DNA from: Polyangiaceae bacterium
Lineage (GTDB): Bacteria; Myxococcota_A; Polyangia; Polyangiales; Polyangiaceae
NCBI GenBank assembly: GCA_029266615.1
Contig: JAQSWN010000001.1
Location: 1-64,000, forward strand
DNA: 64,000 nucleotides
Reading direction: 5' to 3'
Part shown: positions 10,148 through 18,207 of the stretch, in pieces
Layout of the letters: each line of letters starts with the position of its first letter
Position numbering within the stretch: position 1 is the first letter of the stretch
Made by a program: the position numbers and the translations under genes
The notes under the pieces: model-generated
Told to the model about the DNA's origin: nothing
What the model saw: the letters and a program-made list of their open reading frames with translations, nothing else
Database searches by the model: none

Positions 10148-10193
10148 CCAGCGACCTCGATCCAAAGTAGTGTGAAGGACCGAGGGTCGCTGG
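10148..10193. promoter_or_regulatory. Long interrupted inverted repeat in kinase leader
   Basis: CCAGCGACC (10148-10156) pairs with GGTCGCTGG (10185-10193). TCG/CGA and TCC/GGA extend the stem inward with one-base bulges, leaving about a 13-nt loop. An A7 run lies just upstream (10134-10140), so on the minus strand the hairpin is followed by a T-run after a short gap. It could be a leader structure, an operator, or a minus-strand terminator. It supports ATG 10217 over the upstream GTG 10064 as start of the next gene. Confidence 0.45.
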
Positions 10194-10216
10194 AGGTCCT
10201 GCCTCGCTCATTACCC

Positions 10217-11716
10217 ATGCCTACCGGAAGCACTTCACTCAACGCGGGCGACACGCTCGGTAGCTATCAGCTGCTCATTCCCATCGGCGAAGGCGGCATG
10301 GGTCGGGTCTGGGTCGCTCGCGAAAGAGAGACGGGCGCGTTCGCGCGCTACGTCGCGATCAAGACCGCGCTCGCTGAGTACTCTTCGAATCAGAAGTTCT
10401 GGACGGCGCTGGTAGACGAAGCGCACATCGCTTCCAGCCTGCGCCACCCGAACGTGTGCGTGATTCACGCGGTCGAGACCGAGGGCACGGTCGTGTACCT
10501 CGTGATGGACTGGTCGGACGCCGGCTCTTTGCGAGAAGTGCTGGACGGCGCGGAAGGCGAGCGCATTGCGCCTTCGGTCGCCGCTCGCATCATCGCCTCC
10601 GTGTGCGCGGGCCTTCACGCCGCGCACGAGCTGAAGGACGAGCACGGCGCCGCGCTCGGCGTCGTTCACCGCGACGTCTCCCCGCAGAACATCCTGCTGT
10701 CGACGTCCGGTCAGGTGAAGGTGGCGGACTTCGGCGTCGCCAAAGCGCGCGGCCAGCTGCAGGAAGCGACGCGCACGGGCGAGCTCAAAGGCAAGCTCAG
10801 CTACATGGCGCCCGAGCAGGTCACGCTCAAAGCGTTCGATCGTCGGGCGGACATCTTTGCGCTCGGCTGTGTGCTGTACGAGGCGACGCTCGGCAAGCGG
10901 CCGTTCCACGGGAACGATGCGCTCGCCACCCTGTACTCGCTCTTGGAGCAACCGCTCACCAAGCCTTCGGAGCTGGACCCGAACTACCCCGAGGGGCTCG
11001 AGCAGGTCGTCTTGAAGGCGCTCGCGCGTGAGCCGGGCGATCGCTACCAAACGGCGGAAGAGCTCGGCTACGCGCTCGAGTCGTGGTTGGGAGCGACGCG
11101 AACCATCGTGACGGAAGCGAACGTCGCGCAGCTCATTCGGGAGACGCTGGGTGAGCAAATCAAGGAGCGAAAGCTCTTGCTCGACGAAACGGTTCGTCGC
11201 TTGGACGCGGGCGAGCTGCTGGAGGACGAGTTAGGCCATACGTCTTCCGCGCCGACCCAGCTCGGCATGTCGACGCAAACCGGCGGAAGTCAACTTGCCA
11301 AGCGGAGCTCGGCGCCGCTCTTCGTGGGGGCGACGCTCCTCGCCGCCGCTGGTGCCGCGCTCTGGTTCGGCGTCGGTCGCGGTGAACGCCCGGCGGCCGT
11401 GCCGGAGCCGCCCGTCGCGTCGTCCCCGGTGATCCCCGCCGCCGTCGCCTCACCCCCGCCTGTGGTTCCGCACGCTCCCGCCGCGCCCAGCGTGGAGCCC
11501 CGTGCCGCGCAGGAGCCGGACGGCGTGACACGCTCGCCGAACGGCAAAGCGCGCCCGCCGCGCGTCGTAGCTGGCCGTCCCCCAGCGGCTCAGCCCGCAG
11601 GAGCCGCTCCGGCTGCACAAGCGCCGGCGCCGCCCACACGCGCTCCAGGAGAGCTTCCCACTGTCATCGAAAAAGCGCCGCGCTCCCTCGACGCCGACAA
11701 CCCGTTCGCCAAATAA
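10217..11716 (+). CDS. Membrane-anchored Ser/Thr protein kinase
   Basis: A 499-residue kinase. The domain (about 14-280) has PIGEGGMGRVWVAR, VAIK, VHRDVSPQNILL, DFGVAKARG and MAPEQ, all intact. A single transmembrane helix (about residues 367-387) precedes a Pro/Ala-rich extracytoplasmic tail ending in LDADNPFAK, strikingly like the DQSNPFSN end of the kinase at 1063. I prefer ATG 10217 because the N-terminus then matches that paralogue in length and the leader hairpin stays outside the gene. The track uses GTG 10064. The TPR/PEGA envelope protein begins 3 nt after the stop codon, so the two are surely co-expressed and the envelope protein is a candidate partner or substrate. Confidence 0.92.
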   Translation: MPTGSTSLNAGDTLGSYQLLIPIGEGGMGRVWVARERETGAFARYVAIKTALAEYSSNQKFWTALVDEAHIASSLRHPNVCVIHAVETEGTVVYLVMDWSDAGSLREVLDGAEGERIAPSVAARIIASVCAGLHAAHELKDEHGAALGVVHRDVSPQNILLSTSGQVKVADFGVAKARGQLQEATRTGELKGKLSYMAPEQVTLKAFDRRADIFALGCVLYEATLGKRPFHGNDALATLYSLLEQPLTKPSELDPNYPEGLEQVVLKALAREPGDRYQTAEELGYALESWLGATRTIVTEANVAQLIRETLGEQIKERKLLLDETVRRLDAGELLEDELGHTSSAPTQLGMSTQTGGSQLAKRSSAPLFVGATLLAAAGAALWFGVGRGERPAAVPEPPVASSPVIPAAVASPPPVVPHAPAAPSVEPRAAQEPDGVTRSPNGKARPPRVVAGRPPAAQPAGAAPAAQAPAPPTRAPGELPTVIEKAPRSLDADNPFAK

Positions 11717-11719
11717 GCC

Positions 11720-12745
11720 ATGACTCACACGCTTCGACGCATTCACCTTGGTCTTTGGCTCAGCGGGGCTCTCACGGTTTCCGCTTCCGCTTGGGCGGCC
11801 GAGCCGGCGACGCCCGCTGGTCCCACGCCTCCGAGCGGTACGGCCGCGCCGGAAGACAAGCCCTCCCCCGCCGCGGTGGAAGAAGCGGGCCGTCGCTACG
11901 ACCGCGGCCTCAAGTTCTATTCGGAGGGCGACTACCGCCTAGCCGTCATCGAGTTCGAGCGCACCTACGAGCTCGTGCCGGACTACCGCGTGCTCTACAA
12001 TATCGGCCAGGTCCGAATTCAGCTGGGGGACTACGCGCGCGCGCGTAAGGCGCTGGAACGCTACCTCAAAGAGGGCATAGGGCAGCTCAAGCCCGAGCGC
12101 GAGAAAGCCGTGCACGCGGATCTCGAGATGCTCGAGAGCCGTACCGCCACCTTGCGCATCAACTGCAGCGAGGCCGGAGCAGACGTGCTCGTGGACGGCG
12201 AGGCGGTCGGCACTACTCCCCTCCCCGAGGCCGTGCTCATGAACGCAGGCGAGCACAACATCGAGCTGCGCAAGCTCGGCTTCCGCTCCCAAACGCTCCG
12301 CCGTACCCTCGCTGGTAGCGACGCGAGCGAGTTGGACGTCAAGCTCGAGGCGGTGCCGGTCGCCGCGCCCGCCGCGGCGTTGTCACCCGTCACGGCACCT
12401 CCTGTCGCGCCGCGTTCGACGACGCCTATGTGGATCGGTTGGAGCGTCACCGGTGGTCTCGCCGCCGGCGCGATCGTGACGGGCGTGCTTGGCAATCGCG
12501 CCGCGGACGACCTGGAAGAAGCGCGCGGTCAAAAGGACGTGAGCGCCGCCTCGCTGAAGTCGGATAGCAACAAGGCGAAGATGCTGCTCATCACGAGCGA
12601 CGCGCTGGCTGCCGCCGCCGTCATCACGGGCGGTATCTCGCTGTACCTCACGCTCAAGAGCCCGAGCCGTGACGAGCCTCGTGACAGCGCGCGCATCGGC
12701 CTCAGTGTGGCGCCGGGTGGCTTGCGGCTCGTCGGCACGTACTGA
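11720..12745 (+). CDS. Envelope TPR/PEGA-domain protein coupled to kinase
   Basis: A 341-residue exported protein. The signal peptide ends near SAWA-AEP. Residues about 50-120 contain TPR-like helices (RRYDRGLKFYSEGDYRLAVIEF, VLYNIGQVRIQLGDYARARKAL). Residues about 145-215 look like a PEGA beta domain (VLVDGEAVGTTPLPEAVLMNAGEHNIELRK class), which is often surface- or wall-associated. Two hydrophobic segments follow (about 237-255 and 290-310), flanking a charged stretch. The chain closes with IGLSVAPGGLRLVGTY, matching the end of the TPR protein at 20904. The terminal aromatic residue recalls outer-membrane beta signals, but the protein is not an obvious barrel. It starts 3 nt after a kinase gene. 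A hairpin overlapping its stop codon probably ends the operon. Confidence 0.82.
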   Translation: MTHTLRRIHLGLWLSGALTVSASAWAAEPATPAGPTPPSGTAAPEDKPSPAAVEEAGRRYDRGLKFYSEGDYRLAVIEFERTYELVPDYRVLYNIGQVRIQLGDYARARKALERYLKEGIGQLKPEREKAVHADLEMLESRTATLRINCSEAGADVLVDGEAVGTTPLPEAVLMNAGEHNIELRKLGFRSQTLRRTLAGSDASELDVKLEAVPVAAPAAALSPVTAPPVAPRSTTPMWIGWSVTGGLAAGAIVTGVLGNRAADDLEEARGQKDVSAASLKSDSNKAKMLLITSDALAAAAVITGGISLYLTLKSPSRDEPRDSARIGLSVAPGGLRLVGTY

Positions 12746-12762
12746 GGCGGCCGTCGCCTCAG
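12742..12762 (+). terminator. Rho-independent-like terminator
   Basis: Perfect 8-bp stem CTGAGGCG/CGCCTCAG with a 5-nt loop, followed by TTTCG. It begins within the stop codon of the TPR/PEGA gene. The T-run is short, but stem and position fit an intrinsic terminator for the kinase-TPR operon. Confidence 0.7.
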
Positions 12763-12852
12763 TTTCGTCCGTGGCCTTTCGGGCCCAGTCGACGGGATGG
12801 ATGCGGCGGCAGCCGAGGCGACGCCCCTGACGCGCGTGCCAGGAGACGAGAC

Positions 12853-13326
12853 GTGAAGCCGAGACTCGTTACCGTATTGTGTCTCTGGACATGCGTGGGT
12901 GGATGCAGCGGCGCCCCAGCAGGGGAAGCGGGCGTACCGTCTGCCGATACGCTCCCTGCGTGCGAGTCCCCTCAGCAAGCCGGATGTGCCGAGTGCTGCG
13001 TGGAGCAAGCTGGGCCCGAAGCTTCTGATCAGAGCTGCTACCGGCGCACGGCTTCGGACCTCCGCTCACGGCGAGCAAGCGGCGTCGAGTACGCGGAGGC
13101 TGCGACCTTCCTCAACGTTGGCCAATGCCCGGCCACGTGCCGCCAGTGCGCCGCGTGCACGCGAGACCGCAAGAAGAGCTACCAGCAGCTTCTCTCGAAG
13201 GGCTGTGACTGCTTGGACCCGTTCGTACGCGAAACGGCTCGTAGCATCGACCCCTGCTTCAGCGACGGGTGCGGCTGTATTTGTAGCCGGCTGAGCGAGC
13301 TGAGCGAGTGCGGACCGCCCTTCTGA
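12853..13326 (+). CDS. Small cysteine-rich lipoprotein, unknown function
   Basis: A 157-residue protein not recognised by family. GTG 12853 is preceded by a good ribosome site (AGGAG, 8 nt upstream). The N-terminus MKPRLVTVLCLWTCVGGCSG is a lipoprotein-type signal. The mature part holds roughly twenty cysteines, many in close pairs (CAECC, CRQCAAC, CDC, CGCIC), with a helix-like charged stretch between them, suggesting a disulfide-rich extracytoplasmic domain. It lies after the terminator of the kinase-TPR operon and before a VWA lipoprotein with a 338-nt gap, so it is probably its own transcription unit. Confidence 0.75.
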   Translation: MKPRLVTVLCLWTCVGGCSGAPAGEAGVPSADTLPACESPQQAGCAECCVEQAGPEASDQSCYRRTASDLRSRRASGVEYAEAATFLNVGQCPATCRQCAACTRDRKKSYQQLLSKGCDCLDPFVRETARSIDPCFSDGCGCICSRLSELSECGPPF

Positions 13327-13664
13327 GCGTGGGCGCAGAAACTGCTGACCCGCGAGCCCCCCGGAAGACTTGGTAAACACTCCTGCCGCTGCCGTGGGAC
13401 AAGCGCGCCGCTGCGTCGTCTTTTCTCGACCCCGGGTGGAAGGAGAGCTTCGCCGCGCGACATACGTCAGCACCGGGCTCCTTGGCGTGCTCGCGCGTCA
13501 TGCACCACCAGGTTCGAACCATGCCGCGATCACTCCGAAAGCCGGCAAGTGTCTCTAGGACGCTCGCTGATTCAGTTCGACCACGAATTTTGTCATCGCG
13601 CCCACACGGAAATGAGCTCGCGAGCCCCTTCCTCACTGAGCGGATAAGCGCTGCGGAGTCCCTC
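13327..13664. other. Intergenic stretch, no recognisable element
   Basis: 338 nt between the Cys-rich lipoprotein and the VWA lipoprotein. The plus-strand frame of the VWA gene stays open back to 13482, but the lipoprotein signal starts at 13665, so the upstream part is taken as leader. I see no convincing promoter, hairpin or repeat. Confidence 0.4.
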
Positions 13665-14855
13665 ATGAGCTTTGCTACGAAATGTCTCGGTTCGATTTTG
13701 ATGCTGAGCTCGAGCTCTCTGGCATGCGGGTCCAAGCAGGACGGCGAGAGCGGGATTGGCGGCGTTGGATCTAGCAGCGGCGCCGGAACCGGGGCCACCG
13801 CCACCATGGGGATTGCGGGCTCCTTCAGCCTCGCCGGGAGCGCAGTCGCGGGCGGAACCGGCGCCGTAGAGCCGGGCGGCGCCTGCCAAGCCGTGACTGC
13901 CGGAGCCATGGTGCAGCCGGTGTTTCTCGTGTTCGCGTTCGACGTCTCCGGCAGCATGGGCAAGGGTGACGCGGAGTGGCACGACCAAAGCTTGAAGTGG
14001 GATCCCATCGTCGCCGCGACGAAATCCTTCTTCTCCGACGCGACATCGCAGGGCCTGTCCGCCTCGCTCAAGTTCTTCCCAGTAGCGGGAGGGGACGACC
14101 TGAGTTGTAGCGCGGTGACGTACGCCACTCCGGACGTCCCGATGACTCCGTTGCCGAGCGCCGCGTTCGCCGCCGCCCTCGACGCCAATACCCCGCAAAC
14201 AGAGGACGACTGGATCGGCGGCACTCCCACCGCTTTCGCGATTCGTGGCACGCAGGAGTACATTGCGGCCCAGCGAGCCGCTGCGCCGGGACGCTACGTC
14301 ACCGTGCTGGTGACCGACGGCTACCCGCAAGGTTGCGGTGGCGACGCCGACGAAATCGCGACCGTGGCGGAGGACGTGGCGAGCGCTCTGAGCAACGGTG
14401 TCGAGACGTACGTCATTGGTGTAGCGAATCCGCCCGTAAACGACGCGCCAGACGTCGTCACCAATCTTCAGCAAATCGCCGTCGCTGGCGGCACGGAGCG
14501 CGCGTTTCTGATCGACACGGGCAGCCCCACTGCGACCAGCGCCGCGTTCTTGGACGCCATTGACGAGATCCGAGGCGCCGCCATCTCCTGCAGCATCGAG
14601 ATACCGCAAGCTCCGGACGGGCGCGCGTTCGACAAGCAGAGGGTCAGAGTGACGTACACGACCGGCGCTGCGAGCCAAAGCGAACTGGTCTACGACGCCG
14701 GTTGCTCTCAGCCGAACAGCTGGCGCTACGACGACCCGCTCGCGCCCCGGCAGCTCATCTTGTGCGACGCCTCGTGTGAAACGGTTCGCGGAGACATTGC
14801 CGCTTCACTCGGAATCGAGTTTGCGTGTGAGCAGGTAATCGACATTCCGGAATGA
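13665..14855 (+). CDS. VWA-domain lipoprotein
   Basis: A 396-residue predicted lipoprotein. ATG 13665 has GGAG 8 nt upstream and starts the signal MSFATKCLGSILMLSSSSLACG. A Gly/Ala/Ser/Thr-rich tether of about 50 residues follows. The von Willebrand factor A domain (about 85-300) has the metal-ion (MIDAS) motif DVSGSMG at about residue 93 and VTDGYPQGC at the second strand position. The tail contains several cysteines (CDASCETV). VWA lipoproteins of this type occur in many copies in myxobacteria and probably bind ligands at the cell surface; the partner is unknown. The GH26 gene begins 134 nt downstream. Confidence 0.85.
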   Translation: MSFATKCLGSILMLSSSSLACGSKQDGESGIGGVGSSSGAGTGATATMGIAGSFSLAGSAVAGGTGAVEPGGACQAVTAGAMVQPVFLVFAFDVSGSMGKGDAEWHDQSLKWDPIVAATKSFFSDATSQGLSASLKFFPVAGGDDLSCSAVTYATPDVPMTPLPSAAFAAALDANTPQTEDDWIGGTPTAFAIRGTQEYIAAQRAAAPGRYVTVLVTDGYPQGCGGDADEIATVAEDVASALSNGVETYVIGVANPPVNDAPDVVTNLQQIAVAGGTERAFLIDTGSPTATSAAFLDAIDEIRGAAISCSIEIPQAPDGRAFDKQRVRVTYTTGAASQSELVYDAGCSQPNSWRYDDPLAPRQLILCDASCETVRGDIAASLGIEFACEQVIDIPE

Positions 14856-14989
14856 CCCGAGGAGTCTCGCCATTTCGACATCCGCATGCTGTGAAAACTA
14901 CGAAAGCTCGAGAAACCTCTCCCCTAATGCGCAACGCCATGACTCACTCTCGCGGATCACACACAACGCGCGACGCCGTAAACTCATCC

Positions 14990-16309
14990 ATGGCGTCCTC
15001 CCGTAGCGCTCGTCGAGCAACCTGTGCGTTGCTGCTCGCCTTCATCTGCGCATGCAGCGCCGAGGATAGTGGAGTATCGCCGGGTGGAAGCGCCGGCACC
15101 GGAGCCGGTGCGTCGAGCTCCAGCGGCGGAACGTCGCCAACTTCCGGACAGGCGGGCGTCGGCGCCGGAGGGACGAGCAGCGGAGCCGGCGGCCTTGCCG
15201 GCAACGCGGGCGGGACGAGCGTCGGCGGCAGTCCCGCGGCGGGCGCTGCGGGCAGCGGCGCCGGCGGGGTCAATACGGGTCAAGCCGGGGGCGGGAGCGG
15301 CGGCAGCGCAGCTGGCTCCGGCGGTATGAGCCCCGGAGGTACGAGCCCCGGAGGCATGAGCTCCGGCGGCGGCGGCAGCGGAAACACTGGCGGCGGCGGC
15401 GGCAGCTCCTGCGGCGTCCAACCCGTGACCCCGAATGCTCTGCCTGCGGTCCGCAACGTGCTCTGCTACCTCTACTCCATCAAGGGCAAGAACACGCTCT
15501 CAGGCGTCCAGGACTGCAGTTGGAGCCCGCAGGACGACATCGGGTACGTGCAGTCGAATACGGGCGTCTACCCGGCCATCATCGGTGGGGACTTTCTCTA
15601 TACGGACGCGGTGGGCACCGCCACCGCCGCCTGGAACGCGGGCAGCATCCCCATGATCCGCTATCATATGGGTCGCCCGGAGGATGCCGATAGCTACGAG
15701 TCGTCCTTGGCTACGACGGACCTCGCCGACACCCTGAAGGTGGGCTCGAGCCGCTATAACGGTTTGATCAAAAAGTTCGATCACGCCGTCAGCGAGCTCT
15801 TGCGGTTGCAAACCGCGGGCGTGGTGGTGCTGTGGGCGCCTTTTCACGAAGCGCAGCCGGGCGGCTGGTTCTGGTGGAGCAAGGGAACTGGAGAGCAGTA
15901 CCGCCAGCTGTGGAAGCTGATGTTCGACTACTTCGCGCAGAAAGGCGTCAAGAACGCGGTCTGGCTCATGCCCTTCAGTGGCGTCCCCTCCAACTCTTTT
16001 TACCCCGGCAACTCCATGGTGGACTTCGCCGGCCCAGATACGTACGGCGACTCTCAGCCGTTCGCTTCGATGTATCGAGCGGCGGTCACCGCGATCGGCA
16101 ACAGCACGATGCCCATCGCGTTGCACGAGACCGGGTACGTTCCGAACCCGCAAGACATGTTCGACGGCGGCCAGGCTCCCTACGTTCTTTTCAGCGTCTG
16201 GTGCTCGGGGGACTGGGTGCAAGACAAGAACAAGAACAGCGTGGCGGAGCTACGCACCGCGTACACCCACGAGCGCACCCTGAACCGCGGTGAGCTACCC
16301 AAGTTCTGA
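14990..16309 (+). CDS. GH26-like beta-mannanase lipoprotein
   Basis: A 439-residue surface enzyme. ATG 14990 gives the lipoprotein signal ending in FICACS. About 110 residues of Gly/Ser/Ala-rich tether follow. The catalytic domain (about 140-425) resembles glycoside hydrolase family 26 (beta-mannanases and related endo-glucanases). The general acid/base Glu lies in WAPFHEAQPGGWFWW (about residue 285) and the nucleophile Glu in ALHETGY (about 379), both in the family's conserved surroundings. The N-terminal domain start (YSIKGKNTLSGVQD) also fits. The reaction would be internal cleavage of beta-1,4-mannans outside the cell. No binding module is seen. The longer ORF start (14852) overlaps the VWA gene and is not used. 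Confidence 0.85.
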   Translation: MASSRSARRATCALLLAFICACSAEDSGVSPGGSAGTGAGASSSSGGTSPTSGQAGVGAGGTSSGAGGLAGNAGGTSVGGSPAAGAAGSGAGGVNTGQAGGGSGGSAAGSGGMSPGGTSPGGMSSGGGGSGNTGGGGGSSCGVQPVTPNALPAVRNVLCYLYSIKGKNTLSGVQDCSWSPQDDIGYVQSNTGVYPAIIGGDFLYTDAVGTATAAWNAGSIPMIRYHMGRPEDADSYESSLATTDLADTLKVGSSRYNGLIKKFDHAVSELLRLQTAGVVVLWAPFHEAQPGGWFWWSKGTGEQYRQLWKLMFDYFAQKGVKNAVWLMPFSGVPSNSFYPGNSMVDFAGPDTYGDSQPFASMYRAAVTAIGNSTMPIALHETGYVPNPQDMFDGGQAPYVLFSVWCSGDWVQDKNKNSVAELRTAYTHERTLNRGELPKF

Positions 16310-16318
16310 GCGCAAACG

Positions 16319-16828
16319 ATGAAGCGGGTCGCGCTCTGCCTCTGGGTCGTCTTCATCTTGGCGGCCGTCGGTTTGCTCGTCGCCGGTCGTTCTTCCAAGC
16401 GCTCGGCGCCAAGGGCCGCTCACCCCCCTGTGGCCGCCTCGATGGCGGTCACGGCTTCGCGGCTCGAGGTTCGGAGTGCGGACAGCACGCCTACGACCGT
16501 GACGGTAAAGTCAGCCGTCGCAGCGGTGGGACCTCCCAATGAGCGTTCCATCATGAACGAGCTTCGGCAATTGGGCTCGAAGGATCCGCAGCTCTCCCTA
16601 CAGCTAGCGCGTCGAGGCAACGCGCAGTTTCCGAACACGGCAGATGCACCCGAGCGCGAGTGGTACGCGATCCGCGCGCTCGTGGACTCGGGTGATTTAA
16701 CGGAGGCAGTGGCGGCGGCGCGCCTGTTCGTGGAGGCGTTTCCGAACCATCCCTTGGCCCAGGACGTCGCGCGGCACTTACTCACTCATCCGCTGACGCA
16801 CCCGACCGAAGTCGGCTACGGCCAGTAG
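16319..16828 (+). CDS. Small single-pass membrane protein with helical-repeat-like C-terminus
   Basis: A 169-residue protein beginning 9 nt after the GH26 stop. The N-terminal transmembrane segment (VALCLWVVFILAAVGLLVAG) is followed by a low-complexity linker and a helical region (NELRQLGSKDPQLSLQLARRGNAQFP, WYAIRALVDSGDLTEAVAAARLFVEAFP). That region has the A/L spacing of TPR or Sel1-like repeats. Short proteins of this shape are common near FHA/sigma genes in myxobacteria, but I do not recognise a family. It is convergent with the FHA gene 17 nt away. Confidence 0.7.
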   Translation: MKRVALCLWVVFILAAVGLLVAGRSSKRSAPRAAHPPVAASMAVTASRLEVRSADSTPTTVTVKSAVAAVGPPNERSIMNELRQLGSKDPQLSLQLARRGNAQFPNTADAPEREWYAIRALVDSGDLTEAVAAARLFVEAFPNHPLAQDVARHLLTHPLTHPTEVGYGQ

Positions 16829-16845
16829 CGGCCCGCCGGATTGCG

Positions 16846-17514
16846 TCAGCGGTTCTCGACGTGAATCGCGGCCCAGAGCGTCTCCGCAAAGCACACGATG
16901 CCGGAGACGGCGCCGAACTCGATGCGGTCGCACTCGAGCAGGTGGCGGAGCTTGCGCGGCTCCAAGCGCTGGCCGTTGACGGCAGTGTGATTGGTGCTGT
17001 CCGCGTCCGCGAGGCTAAACTCGCGCTCTTCATGCCGGGAGAACCAGGCATGGAGCTTGGAAACGCTACCGTCGCGCAGGACGATGTCGTTGTTGGTGGC
17101 GCGGCCCACGGTGACGCGATCGTGGGAGATACGGTCAGCGCTTTCGCGCTTGCGAAGGGGCAAGACGTAGTGCTTGCCGAGGCCGAGCTGCTCCCGAACG
17201 ATCGTCGCGCGGTCTTCCTCCGTGCGCTTGGCGGCGGCCAGGAGCGCGGCGACGGCATGCTTGTCCAACGCTTCCGTATGGTAGTCGAGCCGGCGCGCGG
17301 GGAGACCGGTGCGGCTGCCTTCGCCCGCGGCCGCCTTCAAGGCGTTCAATACCTCCCCCCCTTCTTCAACTCGGAGCACGAGCAAGAGCGTATCGGCGTA
17401 CTCAGCCGAAAACGTGGTCTTGCCGCGCGTGGACAGAGCGCGACTCACCTCTTCGGGCAGGAGCGACTTTGCCAGTTGAACGAGGGTCGACACGACAACT
17501 CCCGAGATTACCAC
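16846..17514 (-). CDS. FHA-domain protein, last gene of kinase/sigma operon
   Basis: A 222-residue cytoplasmic protein. The C-terminal half (about 120-195) is a clear FHA domain: VTVGRATNNDIVL, SVSKLHAWF and NHTAVNG carry the Gly-Arg, Ser-xx-His and Asn residues used to bind phosphothreonine peptides. The N-terminal about 115 residues are unrecognised, with an Ala/Glu-rich helical stretch. The start is GTG 17514. It lies 11 nt downstream of an ECF sigma gene, which in turn follows a kinase-TPR-Kelch string. The simple reading is that this protein reads a phospho-mark written by the kinase of the operon (inference). Confidence 0.85.
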   Translation of the reverse strand: MVISGVVVSTLVQLAKSLLPEEVSRALSTRGKTTFSAEYADTLLLVLRVEEGGEVLNALKAAAGEGSRTGLPARRLDYHTEALDKHAVAALLAAAKRTEEDRATIVREQLGLGKHYVLPLRKRESADRISHDRVTVGRATNNDIVLRDGSVSKLHAWFSRHEEREFSLADADSTNHTAVNGQRLEPRKLRHLLECDRIEFGAVSGIVCFAETLWAAIHVENR

Positions 17515-17525
17515 GCCCTTAAGGG

Positions 17526-18164
17526 CTAGACCGGATCTTTGTGGCGGGCGGCGCGAAGCTCCAGCGCCCTCGAGAAGTCGCGCTTGGCGGCCGAAAGCCG
17601 CGAGTAAACCGTGTTCAGGTTCGTGGCCGTTGCCTCGGCGATTTCCGGAGCCGTCATTCCCTCTAGTTGGGACATGACGAAAACTGCGGCGTGCGTCTCG
17701 GGCAGCGTTTCCAGCAACTCGCGCACGATGAGCGCGGCTTGCCGGGCTTGCGCCTGCTCGAGTGGGCCGAGGGCCTGGTCAGCAACGAGCGCGTCCGGGT
17801 CGTCTACGACGGAGCTCGTGGAACGCCCAGCGCCCTTGCGCCGGCGAGTGCGACGGTAGTTGCCGACGACCCGTAGCAAAATGCCAAAGACCCAGGTCTT
17901 CACGGCGCAGCGCCCCTCGAACTGCTCGAGCTGGCGGTGCACGGCCACGAACACTTCCTGCACGACGTCGTCGATGGCGCTCGGCAGCACTCCCAACCGA
18001 CGCGCGCTGCGCCAAACGATCGGGAAGGTCTCGGCGTAGACGGCTTCGAACGTGGGGCGCACGGCAAGTGAGCCGGGCCGCTGCTCTCGTTCGAGCGAGC
18101 CTGGCTCGCGGCCTGGCTCAATCGCGGTGAGGGGCGCAGGAGGGCTGATGGTGATCGCTTGCAA
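17526..18164 (-). CDS. ECF-type RNA polymerase sigma factor
   Basis: A 212-residue sigma-70-family protein. Region 2 (about 38-105) includes AIDDVVQEVFVAVHRQLEQFEGR and the downstream KTWVFGILLRVV; region 4 (about 147-205) has LETLPETHAAVFVMSQLEGMTAPEIAE with a helix-turn-helix. There is no region 1 or 3, as expected for ECF factors. About 35 Pro/Glu-rich residues precede region 2, so the TTG 18164 start may be too far upstream; GTG at about 18062 is an alternative. No transmembrane anti-sigma gene is adjacent. The next gene instead encodes an FHA protein, suggesting phosphorylation-dependent control (inference). The gap to the upstream Kelch gene is 43 nt. Confidence 0.9.
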   Translation of the reverse strand: MQAITISPPAPLTAIEPGREPGSLEREQRPGSLAVRPTFEAVYAETFPIVWRSARRLGVLPSAIDDVVQEVFVAVHRQLEQFEGRCAVKTWVFGILLRVVGNYRRTRRRKGAGRSTSSVVDDPDALVADQALGPLEQAQARQAALIVRELLETLPETHAAVFVMSQLEGMTAPEIAEATATNLNTVYSRLSAAKRDFSRALELRAARHKDPV

Positions 18165-18207
18165 GCGTGGTGTCGTCGAGCCCGCGTGTCGAGTCGCGGC
18201 GACCGGA

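Noticed and set aside
13321-13342. Terminator after the small Cys-rich lipoprotein
   Set aside because: Only a 5-bp stem with mismatches and no T-run.
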